Of a stretch of DNA of 64,000 nt, positions 1 through 11,966 are shown in pieces. Location: the NCBI RefSeq assembly GCF_001625215.2, contig NC_030383.2, forward strand, positions 37,570,035-37,634,034. The letters are read 5' to 3'. The translations under genes were made by a program, and so were the position numbers. Each line of letters opens with the position of its first letter. Within the stretch, counting starts at the first letter, position 1. The notes beneath the pieces were generated by a model. It was not told the DNA's origin and ran no database searches. It saw nothing but the letters and a program-made list of their open reading frames with translations. The DNA is from Daucus carota subsp. sativus (Eukaryota > Streptophyta > Magnoliopsida > Apiales > Apiaceae).

Positions 1-573
1 ATTACTATCCTGTTTGCTGCGAGCCTGAGAAAGTGATGGGGATGAGTCCACACTCTGATGCAACCACCATAACCATTCTTCTGCAGGATAACGACGTCAA
101 TGGATTGCAGATTCGTCATGATGGAGGATGGGTGCCAGTGAAACCAGTACCGAACTCACTGATTGTCAATGTCGGAGATGTGTTAGAGGTATAATTCTAA
201 CCGAATTTTACTGCAGTGTTGGCCAGAAAAAAAAAACATGACCTTTTCATTTAATTTGTAAACTCTTTACATTTTTCAGCTTTATTTTTCATTATGTAAA
301 TTTGTTCTACTGTGATAAATGATATAGATTTGGAGCAACGGGAGGTACAAAAGCATAGAACATAGAGCAATAACGAATGGAACACAGGCAAGGATCTCTT
401 ATGCATCGTTTGTGACTCCACAAATGGAAGTAGAAGTGGAGCCGCTGAAGCAGATGTTAGATGACTCACAGCAACATAAACTATACAAGAAGGTCACTTA
501 CGAAGATTATTTAAGGCAGAATCTCCAAAGCAAACTAGAAGGAAAATCATATCTTGCAAATTATGCTTCATAA
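1..573 (+). CDS. 2-oxoglutarate/Fe(II)-dependent oxygenase, 3' part (copy 1, cut by window edge)
   Basis: Last two exons of a soluble 2OG-Fe(II) dioxygenase: exon 1-188 (open at the window start, phase continuing from an exon outside) and 328-573, with a GT-AG intron between them. The visible protein carries the HxD iron ligands (SPHSDA), the distal His (SIEHRA) and the RxS 2-oxoglutarate contact (ARIS), then stops at TAA 571-573. It is nearly identical to the complete gene at 12407-13752 (for example Gln instead of Arg just before the RxS motif), so it is the homologous end of the duplicated copy. The family (SRG1, codeine demethylase and norcoclaurine synthase-like proteins) oxidises small specialised metabolites; the substrate cannot be told. 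The reading frame is intact as far as seen. Confidence 0.9.
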
Positions 574-1790
574 GCAGAAGCCTCAGTTCTCAGAATTCTG
601 CCTGTCAACTGGCCAGTTATGTATCTGCTTCTGCGACCCGAGAGACACATTAAGAATAAAAATTGTGCTCAGTGTCTTGGTTTGCTCCGTTTTACTCTTT
701 GTTCTTGTAATTCCATTTTAATAGAAGAGGTATCACTTCTTAAAAACTTTTGTTCAATAATTCTGAAGAACTCATGATCAGAACACATAGAATCTCTTTG
801 CAAACAATCACAAAGGACTCCGCTAAAAAAATATCTCGTCTTAGGGAGGGCCGGAGGGGTCTTGGTTTCGAGTCCTCTTACGCCTATCTGTTTAATTTAG
901 TTATCTGTTCATAAAACCTGAATGCGGAAAGTTTAGGGTAAAATTATAGGAAACATAGTTATTAACAGAGTATATTCATTTCTTCTTCACTGCATCGGCA
1001 AGCTAAGTAGATGCCTCTTTTTTTTTTTTTGCTAATTGGTAGATGCCTCTTTTTTCGACACTCAAACTTGAGACTTCAGAGAGGAAATACTCTACATACC
1101 TGTTGGCCAGGTCTATCGGTCACGAGAACATAACATAACATAACAATGCATGAGTATAGAATATAATCAAACTCAAAAACAGCATGATTCTTTTTTAATT
1201 ATTATTTGATTTCAGTTATTATTTATATTATATTTTATAATTTTATACGAAATAATAATATATATATATATGACCTAATATTCTATTCGACTAGATTAAA
1301 AAATTAACAATCTCATTTTTTTTTTTTGGACCTACAAAATAAATCAGAAGATTATCTTGTTAATTTAATCTCGTAAAAGGATGTCCCATCCTTCATTAGG
1401 ATTCATGTAACTAGAATAAAAAAAAAGGAAATTTTCCAAGTATCTAGTACAACTGTACAAGGGATGGTCAATTAAAATCGCATCTGGATGTTACTTGACT
1501 GCTAACAACGAGTTAACAATATAGCTTCAATAACAGTGAACGTGTTAAATGACAAAGTTCAGGCTGGACCAGTAAAATCTGTTACAATTGTGTTCATATA
1601 TTAATATTAATATACACTTTCTGTGAGCCCCAGCACACAATCACGGACCTACATAAACTACTATTTAGTCTTGATCATGTGGATTAAGACCTTAAATATA
1701 ATAATCAAACACAAGTTTCACAATCTTGTTAACACAAACTTCAAACTTGGCTGACCATTTCTCCCACACGCTTTCTTCAAGACCCCTTCT
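574..1790. other. 3' flank and spacer between oxygenase and RING gene, copy 1
   Basis: No coding potential seen. Bases 574 to about 1076 match the flank of the second oxygenase (13753 to about 14206). From about 1270 the sequence matches copy 2 again (from about 21475). This 1.2-kb spacer is therefore the shorter state; copy 2 has about 7 kb of extra DNA at this place. Contains short A/T runs and an (AT) run near 1257-1270. Confidence 0.7.
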
Positions 1791-1800
1791 CTATTTAACA
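1791..1800 (+). promoter_or_regulatory. TATA-like box of RING gene copy 1
   Basis: CTATTTAACA lies 63 bases before the ATG at 1863, after a pyrimidine-rich stretch. The same element and about 400 bases around it are kept before copy 2 (near 21980). The assignment rests on position and sequence only. Confidence 0.45.
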
Positions 1801-1862
1801 CTCATTCTCTTAACACCTTAGCATTGAGATTTCTTTTGAAAAAACATTATTTTGATTGTGCT

Positions 1863-2780
1863 ATGGAGTCCACTGAGCCATCACATTGGTGTCACGGATG
1901 CAACTCTTACGTTCGAGTTCACGAGGGACAGTCTGTTGTTTGTCTTGATTGCGGTGCAGGCTTCGTTGAGACGATACGTGACAATGCTGCAACATTCGAG
2001 CCACATTACAATCCGTTTATCGTGCTACGAAGAATTGAAGATACGGGGAGTTATGAGTTGTTATACGATGATTGTTCGGGTCAGGGGCTAAGGCCGTTGC
2101 TGCCAGGCATGTCAGAGTTGGTGATGGGGCGGGGATTTGATCGGGTTCTTGAACATTTTATACGTTCTGATACGATGACAGTTACTCAGCCTCCGGCTGC
2201 TAAGGCTGCGGTGGATGCATTGCCTGCTGTTAAAATTAATTTAGGCCACATTATTAGTGATGCGCATTGTGCTGTTTGTACAGAGGCCTTTGAGGCCAAT
2301 GCATTGGCTCGTGAATTGCCTTGCAAGCATTTGTATCATTCGGATTGTATTTTACCTTGGCTTGAAATAAGGAATTCCTGTCCAGTTTGTCGTTATGAAT
2401 TGGCGCCTGACGTGGCAGAAATGGATGAATTGGAAGCTGACAATGATGAAGAACCGATGGGACTTATCATTTGGAGATTGCCACGTGGCGGATATGCCAT
2501 TGGACGGTTTAATGGTGGCAGGGGACTAAGTGAGGGTGAGGCGCCTGGGGCGGATGATGAAATGGATGATGAGGATGATGTTGATGGCAGCAGTTCAACA
2601 AGCAGAAGTTGGTCAAGAAGTGGAATGAGGAGGGGTGGAATTAGGCATGCATTTCGCAGTGTTCTGTCATTTTTTGGCAGGTTTAGGAGCTCTTCGTCAT
2701 CGCGATTGAATATGGAAGTTGGTTTCAGTGAGGACTTGTCGAGAGGAAACAGTCGTAGAAGGGTTATAGTTGATGCTTAA
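1863..2780 (+). CDS. RING-H2 E3 ubiquitin ligase, RDUF type (copy 1)
   Basis: Intronless gene for 305 aa. An N-terminal zinc ribbon (C10, C13, C27, C30) is followed by a RING-H2 finger with the full ligand set C136, C139, C154, H156, H159, C162, C173, C176. The tail begins with GLIIWRLPRGGYAIGRFNGG, which resembles the DUF1117 region of Arabidopsis RDUF1/RDUF2, then runs into an acidic patch and a Ser/Arg-rich stretch. Such proteins are cytosolic or nuclear E3 ligases that pass ubiquitin from an E2 to a target; relatives act in ABA and drought responses. The start is the ATG of MESTEPSHWC; the frame stays open upstream only through non-ATG codons. The frame is intact and differs from copy 2 by a handful of substitutions such as Pro51 to Leu and Arg90 to Pro. 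Confidence 0.92.
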   Translation: MESTEPSHWCHGCNSYVRVHEGQSVVCLDCGAGFVETIRDNAATFEPHYNPFIVLRRIEDTGSYELLYDDCSGQGLRPLLPGMSELVMGRGFDRVLEHFIRSDTMTVTQPPAAKAAVDALPAVKINLGHIISDAHCAVCTEAFEANALARELPCKHLYHSDCILPWLEIRNSCPVCRYELAPDVAEMDELEADNDEEPMGLIIWRLPRGGYAIGRFNGGRGLSEGEAPGADDEMDDEDDVDGSSSTSRSWSRSGMRRGGIRHAFRSVLSFFGRFRSSSSSRLNMEVGFSEDLSRGNSRRRVIVDA

Positions 2781-3473
2781 GTTCTGTGATTTAATAGCTA
2801 AGTTTTATCCAAATGTAGCTGATAACTGAAGTTTATAATCGGATATTGATATAAGAAGATTGTTTTTATTTTGAGAAATTTTGGTTTAGTACTATTACAG
2901 TCTATGTATTACCAGAAGTTTGTTAGTTTGCTTTGGGGCTGCAATTCTGCATATAAACAAGCTTCACTTCTGTAAAATCATAAGCTTGTACTACCTTCAC
3001 CATCAGAATATGCCTCCATCTGCAGTTTGTACATTTCAGACATATGGCACATTAATAAATTAAATTCTCATTATTCATGCATCGATAAATTAACACGTAA
3101 TGGGAGGACTTGTTCAAAATTTATGCACAAAAAGTTGAATAATCTAAAATTTATCCAATCTTCAATCTGAATAACCAACCCTATATTCTTCGTTAATTTT
3201 TCTTTCTTTTTTTACTTTTTACATAATTTTCTTGGTTTAAGAAAAAATTGTGGATATTGTGGTTAAGCTTGAATATGTATGGCAGAAGGGCCTTTGGTCT
3301 TGTCATTTGAGTTGATGCATGGGACCATCCTTATCCTATAATCCTCAGTGTCGTGATATTGATGTAGCCTTATCTAGTAACACGAATTTGTGGACAAAAT
3401 ATGCACACATGTTACTCATAAAACGATCTGCAACTAGTTTTCAGATGGTGTGAAATATTTTCCAGCAACAAAA
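2781..3473. other. Spacer between RING gene and small zinc-finger gene, copy 1
   Basis: No gene seen. It aligns well with 22970-23621, apart from a replaced stretch near 3000-3055 and small indels. It should hold the RING gene 3' end and the promoter of the next gene. Confidence 0.6.
3445..3453 (+). promoter_or_regulatory. Minimal upstream ORF before the small zinc-finger gene
   Basis: ATG GTG TGA ends 20 bases before the main ATG at 3474 and is kept unchanged before copy 2. If it is in the mRNA leader it could lower initiation at the main start. Whether it is transcribed is unknown. Confidence 0.3.
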
Positions 3474-3969
3474 ATGGCATCAATATCTCCTCTACAGGCT
3501 TTCTTTTCAACACATTCAGCAAAGCAGTGTGGATGTTCAGGTACTCGATCAACATTTTTGGGCTCGAATGTCTCTTTATCTCGGAACAGAATTGAGAACA
3601 AGAAGAATAGATCGTTGACGGTTGTGGCAGCGGTTGGAGACGTGTCAGCTGATGGAACTGTCTATCTCATCGCTGGTGCTGCTGCCGTGGCATTGCTGGG
3701 AACCGCTTTTCCCATCTTGTTCTCGCGCAAAGACCTGTAACTTGAATTTTCTTTTCATCTGATTAATATTCTGCTGCTTAATTTATGTCTTTTCTTAGCA
3801 TTAAGAGTCATGTTTTGTGTTCGTTTGCAGGTGCCCTGAATGTGATGGTGCTGGTTTTGTGCGGAAAGGAGGGGCTGCATTAAGGGCTAATGCTGCCCGG
3901 AAGGATCAAGTTCAGATTGTATGTGCTAATTGCAACGGTCTTGGCAAGATTAACCAAGTTGATAAATAG
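3474..3969 (+). CDS. Small plastid-type membrane protein with two DnaJ-type CxxC motifs (copy 1)
   Basis: Two exons, 3474-3736 and 3831-3969 (GT-AG, phase 2), encode 133 aa. Residues 1 to about 50 are Ser/Arg/Lys-rich and lack acids, like a chloroplast transit peptide. A hydrophobic segment at about 62-83 looks like one membrane span. The second exon gives CPECDGAGF (C89, C92) and CANCNGLGK (C119, C122): two CxxCxGxG-type motifs, half of the four found in a DnaJ cysteine-rich domain. Plastid proteins with this domain (BSD2, LQY1, PSA2, ORANGE) act in thiol or assembly chemistry. A redox or assembly role at the thylakoid is an inference; I do not recognise the exact orthologue. The copy at 23622-24117 has the same gene structure. 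Confidence 0.85.
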
Positions 3970-4987
3970 GCCTAGTTTCGAAATCCTGTACTGAGCTTCT
4001 GAAAATAATCTCTGTTGATGTCTAAGAAATTTGTGTGGGATCGCTGCACAAGAATATGTATTGTGTAATTATATGGTCTTCTCTATTTTCCGAGAGATGA
4101 CATTGATATCTTTTTATTTGATGATCAAGGATGATTCAACTTTGGTTTCAGTTCTGCAGTAAACTGGTCATCCATGGTTATCAAATCAGAATTATTACCT
4201 TGTTAATCAAATATTTATTTATGATTCTGCTTCACATTATAGATGATACATTCAATCCGAATAACAGATTTACTGATTATACTGGACGAACTTAAACACT
4301 TTTTTTTTGTCAGAACGGACTTAAAGACTTTAAAATTTACTAAATGTACATTCTTATCCGCAAGAGAATCAATTGCAGAGGAATGTGAAGTTAGAAGGAT
4401 ACCAATAACCCATTACAATGATACCGAGTCGATGTTAGGCGTGTGTTTTGCTCAGTTTCCTGAGAAAGAGTTGCTTGGCACTTTTCTTTCTTTATAATCA
4501 GATTTGTCGAAGGGCACATCTGACTGTGGAGTGTGGACTTCCAGGAGATTCAGATAGCAGTATTCTTTCTGTAGTTTGGACTTGATAGTACCATTATATT
4601 ATATTTTTTTGGCTTTTTTATTTATTTTTTTAGTAATTTAGACGCGCATGTGCGAAAGCTATCTTATAAACTCTTCATAAATTGTTGCGGTCAAGGTGAA
4701 AATTATATATATAGTTAGCCTGTCCGAAAAATACGAATGATACTAGCATATATAGAGCGAAAAAAGTGTTAAACGTGAAAAACCTTAGGATGGAGTAACT
4801 TGCTGCCGGAAGATATTGGAGCAGGCCTGCGTATATATCAAAAGTTCATGATAAGTTTCCAACGTTTTATTTTCCGCTGAACGTTACATGTATGTCAGGG
4901 TATATAGTGTGTATTTAAAAGGTTTTTATTTTATTGTGACAGTTAGCGGTTGTACGCAAATGTGCAATTGTAATAAAAGATTTAAAT
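3970..4987. other. Shared 3' flank, end of duplicated block copy 1
   Basis: No convincing gene. The stretch matches copy 2 (from 24118) until about 4987, where similarity stops. It contains the empty sites of two copy-2 insertions: the single target word TAGCAGTATT near 4555 (Mutator-like element absent) and the site near 4592 (Stowaway absent). Short open frames here are not conserved as proteins. Confidence 0.65.
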
Positions 4988-5406
4988 TACTTATGTTCTT
5001 TGGTTGGTATGAACGAACTGAATTTTGGACAAAATGAAATGTTCCATTCGGCCCAACAAAAAAAATTGTTGCTTGGTTGAGCCAAAGGAATGAAATGGTC
5101 CATTCATTAAGCTCATTCCATTCTCTCGGGCAGAAAAACACGCTCTTCATTTGTCCTCTCGAACTCTCGTTGTTCAGTCTCATCTTCGACTTCGCCGATT
5201 TCAACAAGCTTAATAACGGATCCACGCATTTCAATGATTTTTTTTTACCATTTGCAAAGATTCTCATACCTCAATCAATCTAAGTATACAGGTTCGAACT
5301 TGATCCATTTGAATTTATTTCATTAATCTTGCTAAATATATAATTTGTAGATTGATTTAGATGAATTATTCGTTAGTCTAGCTGATTTATGTTTTAATGT
5401 ATAGAA
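4988..5406. other. Spacer after duplicated block
   Basis: No gene seen. Includes TTTGGTTGG/AGCCAAAGGAATG words near 5000-5095 that resemble ends of worn MITEs, but no clean terminal repeats. Confidence 0.4.
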
Positions 5407-6123
5407 GGGTGTACACGGATCGGGTCGGGTTGGGCGGGTTGGGAGAGTTTAGTATCCCAACCCAATTAAATTGGGTTTGTAGATTTTCAACCCAACCCAT
5501 AAAAAATCAATTCAAAACCTAACCCGCAAAATGTATTCCGGTTTGGATCGGTTTAACTCGGATTGATCGGTTTAGGATACCAAAAAATAAAAAAAGTTAA
5601 AAAATAAATTGATAATTCAAAAGTTGTCAACTATAACGTTAAGAAAAGAAGCTATCATATAACAAATAATTATTATTTCAGTATTTTAGTATTTGATAAA
5701 GGAGTTGTTAATATCACACAGAAATGTTTGTATCAAACATATAGCATGATTTGTTATATAAAAAATATTAGTATAATATGATATAAATATCATACTAAAA
5801 CTACACATTAATCAGATGTTAATATGAGCATCAGGAATGATACCCTCATATAATGATCATATAAATCAACATGATATGTAAAACTAGCTAAATTGATGGG
5901 ATGATACTCATGTATTAGATTGGACAAAATTTAAATTTTTAACTATTTTAATTTTAATCGGATCGGGTTGGATTGGGTCGTTTGAAAAATCAAAACCAAT
6001 ATCCAAACCATTAATAATGTATTTTCAATCCGAGTATGCCGGGTTGGAAAAAATCGGTTTGGATTGGTGAAAACATGGTCACTTTGTATCGGTTTCGGCG
6101 GGTTGTCCAACCCCTGTACACCC
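5407..6123. mobile_element. MITE-like element, GGGTGTACA terminal inverted repeats
   Basis: 717 bp bounded by GGGTGTACA on the left and TGTACACCC on the right. Both inner ends carry inverted GGGTTGG / CCAACCC-rich stretches, so the element could fold back on itself. No coding capacity. The style recalls non-autonomous hAT elements with GGGTGTACA ends, but the 8-bp flanks (GTATAGAA and GTAAACAT) match poorly, so the superfamily is uncertain. Confidence 0.6.
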
Positions 6124-7760
6124 GTAAACATATCAGTTTATCAAGCAGTTGCGTTTTTTAAAGTATGTTTTCGCACTTGATATCGTGTTATATATTTGTG
6201 TTCGAATAATGTGTATTAGGTGTTTCATAAAAAGTCTCTAAAAAAGTTGTGTTATACATGTATATCAAATGTTATGCATATTCTGTCAAAAAAAATGTTA
6301 TGCATATATATCTCCTCTTTACACCCTTATTACCTCTTTAAAATTTAATATCAAATATTTACCCAAAATAGATTTTATAATAACAAAATAATATGAGTAT
6401 TATAATTTATGGATATATTATCTATATCAAGTAGATAAATACCTTATTTATACACATTTAAATTATTATTAGTAAATATATCATTTTCTATAATTTATTA
6501 AATATAAATTTATTACTTGTGCCATGTATATGTCACTTATAACTTTCGCTATTTTACGGATATATTTTGATATTTAATTTTATTGTGAAGATAAATTTAT
6601 GCTAGAATAATATATGTTTTAAGTAAAATATTTTTTTAAAACAATTAATAAACGGTTAATACATTCTTATTGGTGTATAAAATAAAATTTTTATTTTCAT
6701 TAAATAAGATTCTAATAGTAAAAGGGTAATTAGAATTGGCCCGAGTTTATACTCATGGATAAAATTAAACTAATTTATTTTTAATTTATACAGAATATCA
6801 TGTTGCCTACGATTGTAATATAATGGTATGTGTTTCATTAAAAAATGATTATAATCATTTGTTAATATTTAATTTTAATATATTGTTTCTATATTTCAAA
6901 TTAATAAAAGTATTAATTTCATAAATAGGAATAGATCATCAAGAAAAATAATAACATAAATATATCATTTATTTCAATAATGGTATATAATTTGTTTTAA
7001 TATTATATAATTATATACTGAGTTGGACTCAATGGAGACCAGAAACTTTAAAGTCCTTAGAGACTACAAGATCCACCGTTAAAATAATCTGACAATTAAT
7101 GGACATGATTAAATATATTTTTTTCTGCATTTTTGGTAATGTAATATTAATAATTTACATTATTCTTGTCCTACATTTCTAGTAATGTATTATTACTATT
7201 CTTGTCCTGCATCTCTTGTTTTAGTTTTAATTCAAAACTATCTTTATAATTTACACTATTCTTGTCTTGTATTTCTAGTAATGTAATATTAATTATTTGT
7301 CCCGCATATTTGTGATATATCTAAGTGTTATGTTGTCTTGCAACAAATTGAGTTCGTTGCAGGACAATGACAATGAGTTCAGTGTCAATCATAACAATGT
7401 TCAGCTACATCTTTGTTTGTATGCAATTATTATTTTTATTTGTTAGGATTTCGGTGATTGAACACCATATTATGGAATTATTATTTTATGTTATGTAAGA
7501 TTTAGAAGTTCTGCTTGTTGTTCACCGATTTAGAAGTGCAGGACAAGATAGGGAGAGAAAACGAACGTGCAGGACAAATATCTGCGATGAGTAAGATTTG
7601 AATGGCTGTGATTAAGTCTCTAATGGCTGTGATTAAGTCTCTAATGCGTACACAAAAATCAGTCTCCATAAAACTTTTCACTATATAATAATATTTTTTT
7701 TACTTAAAATTATATATTAATATTTATATTAAAACCGTTTATATGCACGGACGTATTGGT
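6124..7760. repeat. AT-rich spacer with degenerate short repeats
   Basis: No gene seen. Between about 7130 and 7310 a unit containing TTCTTGTCCTGCAT-like and TCTAGTAATGTA words recurs three times in diverged form, and inverted GTGCAGGACAA words occur near 7535 and 7567. At 7603-7645 a 21-base word (AATGGCTGTGATTAAGTCTC) is tandemly doubled. GGAGAC near 7034 and GTCTCC near 7661 may be worn ends of one Mutator-like element, but no target duplication is seen. Confidence 0.35.
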
Positions 7761-9441
7761 TCACGTAAGAATACACGGAGAATACCAAAGGGGGTTATTC
7801 ATGTTCAAGCAAGTTTCAATAATACTATTTATATTATAATCAGGAAATTGTGCTCGTAATCGAATTATTTGAGCAAGGAGTCGTGCAAAAGCAACATTAG
7901 GAGTGGACAATAAACTAACGTGTGACCATCTTGTTGATGCATCAATGAGTACCATAAAGTACTGAAATGGCCCACTAGATGGGGTAATTGGTCCACATAT
8001 ATCTCCTTGAATTCGCTCCAAAAATTTTGGCCATTCAATGACAACTTTCATAGGAGATGGTTTTGTTATCAATTTTCCTTGAATACAAGCAACACATGAA
8101 AAATTTTTGGACAATGGAACAATTTTATTCTTGAGCGGATGTCCATTTGAATTTTCAATCATTCTTCGCATCATTGTTGAACCCGGATGGCCTAAACGAT
8201 CATGCCATATAATAAAATTTCCCGGGTCAACGGAACTTTTATTAATAGTCATATGTGACTCAACTGGATTTATGAAAGTATAATATAATCCAGAATTATA
8301 TGATGGGAGTTATTCTATCACATGTTTTCTCCCTGAGACTATAGTTGTGATATATAAATATTCATTATCACGATCATTTGTCGTCTCAATATGATAGCCA
8401 TTGTGGCGTATATCTTTAAAACTCAAAAGATTTCTTTTTGATCGGGGGGAAAACATTGCATTTTCAATCAATAAACATGCACCATTAGGTAGCATTATAC
8501 TTGCTCCGGAGCCTTCAATTAAATCTGATGCACCCGATATTATATTGACATTAGCTTTGGCTATTGTTAGATGCGAAAAATATGCTTTATTTTTCAAAAT
8601 TGTAAGTGTTGTTGCACTATCCGCCAAACAAAATGATTCTTCATCTTTCATGTCACATAATGAAAAGCTACCGGCCATATTTCTTCAAAAGAAAAAATAT
8701 ATAAATATTTTAAAAAATATAATATTTGAAATAATTTAAACAGAAAGAGATTTCATAATATATACTCAAGCAATCATTTCAAAGTTCGAACATAAATATT
8801 TTTATATTCAATAAGCAAAGCAAGGCTTTTAAATATTCGATTTAATTATCGCCACCATCAAATTTGGTCATCTTCACATTCTCATCTTCAAAGAAATCAC
8901 TAATTCTAATGTGATCCTTTAAGGCATCACATTTTTCTTTGGTTTCTCCTCATTTTCCCTCCAATTCTAGAGGTGAGCATTTTTTTTAATTTATTAAAAA
9001 ATGGAGAAACTGTGGTAATCATGACCTCGACCATGCCCAAAACCACAATCACGGGCATGTCCATGACCACGTCAAAAGGTCTTATTTTTTTTACAGTCAT
9101 GAATAGACACAACATTCACTTCAGGAAATGGTGTTGAACCAATCAGGTTCATGATTTTTTTTTCATGAAAGAGCAATACTTAAAATAAGCTCAGAATATT
9201 TTGTGAATCCACGTTCACGATATTGTTGATGTAAGAGCATATGATTGACGGGGAATGTGGAGTTTGTTTTCTCCAACATATCTTTGTCAATGATATTCTC
9301 GCCACACAACTTTAGTGGAGATGTAATTTTAAACATTGCAAAGTTATACTTGCTCTCACTTTTATAGTCTTGCAAGCGCAAGTGATGCCAATCATAGCGA
9401 GCCTCGGGAAGTATCACTTCCGTTTTTTTTTGTGTTGTCAT
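7761..9441 (-). pseudogene. Ty1/copia gag-protease-integrase remnant
   Basis: Read on the minus strand, 9441 to about 9163 encodes gag (ILPEARYDWHHLRLQDYK then RGFTKYSEL, the UBN2-type gag). About 9120-8830 contains a broken Gly/Arg/His-rich gag tail, out of frame in places. 8678-8310 is the protease and GAG-pre-integrase region, with LADSATTLTIL where the family has a DSG/DSA active site. 8252-7761 holds WHDRLGHPG, the C-x2-C zinc ligands and the start of the integrase core (IQGDICGP). Sequence for the rest of integrase, reverse transcriptase and RNase H is absent, so the element is truncated near 7760. Several frameshifts and stops show that it is dead. Confidence 0.85.
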
Positions 9442-10612
9442 ATTTTTCTTTCAATCCATCCAAAGAGTGTGGATCTTTTTTTAAAAAAATCATAGTCTTT
9501 GCTTTATCTTACTCAGAGGCCTTATTTTCCTCATTTATTGTGTCACCAAGGCTCATGGCACTTGGATGGATTTCCGCATCCAAAATCCATGTCAAGTAAT
9601 ATTTTTTTTTCCGGGTGACATCAAGTACATTAAACTTGAGTTTTGTAAGATTTGATATTTCAAATACTAAAACAAATTATCTAGAGAGCAAACATCAAGG
9701 TAAGATTTTAATAAATTTATTATGTATATCGCAAATAGGTCTATACTAACCAAACATCCTAGTTGTGTTAACTACTAAAAACACATACTCAAAAATCACA
9801 TGCTCAAATATCTTAAATCTTTCAAATTAAGAATAGTATCAAAAATAACCTCAAAACATATTAATCCAATATCATGAACCAAAGAATAGCAATTTACTCT
9901 ATGATAAGTCATAATTCTATGATAAAATCAAATCTGATCAGTTTCAAAGAATGTCAATTTACTCTATGAAGATGATTTTATCTGGAAAAGTATAAAACAC
10001 GAAAAACGTAGAATATTCCGAGATTTTTTCAGAATGGTAAGGCTCGTTAAAAACGAACAAGTAACGAATTCAGAAAACAAATATTTGTGGACTGCAGATG
10101 CAAAATCAGCTTCTGATTATAATAGTATTTTGATATTTAAGACATCGAAATCACAGAATATCGAAATGGAGTGTAAAGACAAAAAGTAGATATCGAAAAG
10201 AGGTTTCCAGAATGGTATTGCTCATAATATTTGGAAAAATATTCAATTTACTATGTATTTTAGAAGTGACAGCATATCAACTTGAATCATATAATCAGAT
10301 TACACAAAATGCAGATTTTGACATACTTATGAGCATATTTTAAAAATATGCGAAGAAGAAAAATTGTAAAGGATCAAAAGACCTTTGCAACGAGTATAAG
10401 ATCAATGAATTCCGATGAACAATGAACTAAATACAAAATTTATAAGACTCAAACACATAATAAGCACAAAAAGATCATACAATTGCAAGCAAAGCAAAGT
10501 AAGCTACAAGAAGTGTACTTACTTGATGGACAAAGCGAAATAACAAGATTTCCGTAGAATCTTTCTACTTCTTGGATTTCCAATACCTATTTACACTATC
10601 GTGCTGATAACG
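9442..10612 (-). mobile_element. Leader region of the copia remnant
   Basis: Noncoding, AT-rich stretch between the gag start and the LTR of the minus-strand copia remnant. At the LTR border the minus strand reads CGTTATCAGCACGATAG, a primer-site sequence common to one group of plant copia elements and unlike the usual initiator-tRNA site. Confidence 0.55.
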
Positions 10613-10839
10613 TGTTATATAATATATACTATAAAGAGAGCAAATAGAAGAATAAAATGACTAAGAGAATGGTGAGGATTTTCATGTCATTTGAAGCAAT
10701 ACAAAATGCCTTTATATAGGCCATGAGATATATGTTACAAGTATAATGGAGGGTCAAGAGTCTCCTATTAATGGGAGCAAGTTAAAGGACAAAGTCATCC
10801 ACAAGCCAAAGGTCACCTAAATAAAATAATTACATAACA
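10613..10839 (-). repeat. Putative 5' LTR of the copia remnant (227 bp)
   Basis: Starts TGTTATAT next to the primer-site-like sequence and ends ATAACA, giving perfect 6-bp terminal inversion. On the minus strand it holds CCTATATAAAGG, a good TATA box, placed as expected for an LTR promoter. No partner LTR was found on the other side of the remnant, so the outer border is a prediction. Confidence 0.55.
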
Positions 10840-11966
10840 ATAAGGTAATTTTTATTTAAGCGTTTTCTATAATTTGGAAAATATTTTTTCTTTAAAATGT
10901 GCATTTCCTAATTAAATAATTATGAAATAGTGCTCACCTATAGATATATAAAGTAAAAAAAAAAGAAGAGTTCTTTTACATTAAATACAAAACATTACTT
11001 TTTTTAAGAGGTCTGGTGCATAGTAAAAAAAATTTGTTTGCGTTTGTAACTTCTTAAACGGAAGACATTATTTGTCTTAAAAGAAAATTAATTGAATAAT
11101 AAATTATTAAATATTAATAACAGAAAATTATTTATAAATAGATAATAAATTAAAAAAGTTAAATTTCCGTGAGAAAATATAATCAGTTGATTAATATAAT
11201 CTAATTAAAATTCAATTCACTAATAGTAAAATACTAATAAAATGATATTAAAATTTAATTTATCAATAATAAATTATGAACTATATAGCCGTCTGCTTCG
11301 CGCGGATTAAAATGCTAGTACATAGTTATATGATACGTGACTTCGATAATTGTTACGCCACCCTGTATCAATGAAAACGACAATATATATATTGTTAAAC
11401 AAAGAGTGCAAGTCAGAGGTCAGGTTCAGAATCTCCATACCTGCTCCTCACTCCTCAGTAACCTATTCCGGTTTGTTTTAACGCATTCAATTTTATTCCG
11501 TGATGTGTCCATGCGCCCATGTCAAGTACTAAAATTTATAAATTAAATTTGATCGGCTCATACAAAAGATTAGTGGGTTTTTTCTGGTAGTAAACTCCTT
11601 ATTTATATTTAAAAGACTTAAAAGAACATCTCTAACGATAATATCTAAATTTATTAGCTATAATGCTTATCCAAATTTTTTGCTAACAGTAAAGATATAC
11701 ACTACAATGGTGTTATGTATAATCATTATAAACTAAAATTATACCTGATAGTTTTTGATTCAATAAATCTATTGAATGATACTTAATTATCCATAATTTT
11801 TTTGCTAAAGGATGATGGTTAGAATGCAACTTTTTTAACATATTATATAAAAGGTCCACCTAAATGACACATGAGATGACACATAGATTTTTAGCTAACA
11901 GTTTTCAACCTTTGAAGTTGTTGTGTCACATAGATTTTTAGCTAACAGTTTTCAACCTTTGAAGAT
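10840..11966. other. AT-rich spacer with a Helitron-like 3' terminus
   Basis: No gene seen. Near 11287-11319 the text GTCTGCTTCGCGCGGA followed by TGCTAGT resembles a worn Helitron 3' end (GC-rich hairpin then CTAGT). At 11880-11966 a 47-bp unit (CACATAGATTTTTAGCTAAC...) is tandemly doubled. Confidence 0.35.

Noticed and set aside
4243..4497. Open frame conserved between duplicated blocks (also near 24464-24646)
   Set aside because: The frame is shifted and shortened in copy 2 and matches no protein; similarity is just that of duplicated noncoding DNA.
7021..7675. Mutator-like element with GGAGAC ends
   Set aside because: The end similarity is weak (GGAGAC plus a TTAGAGACT word) and no target duplication is seen.
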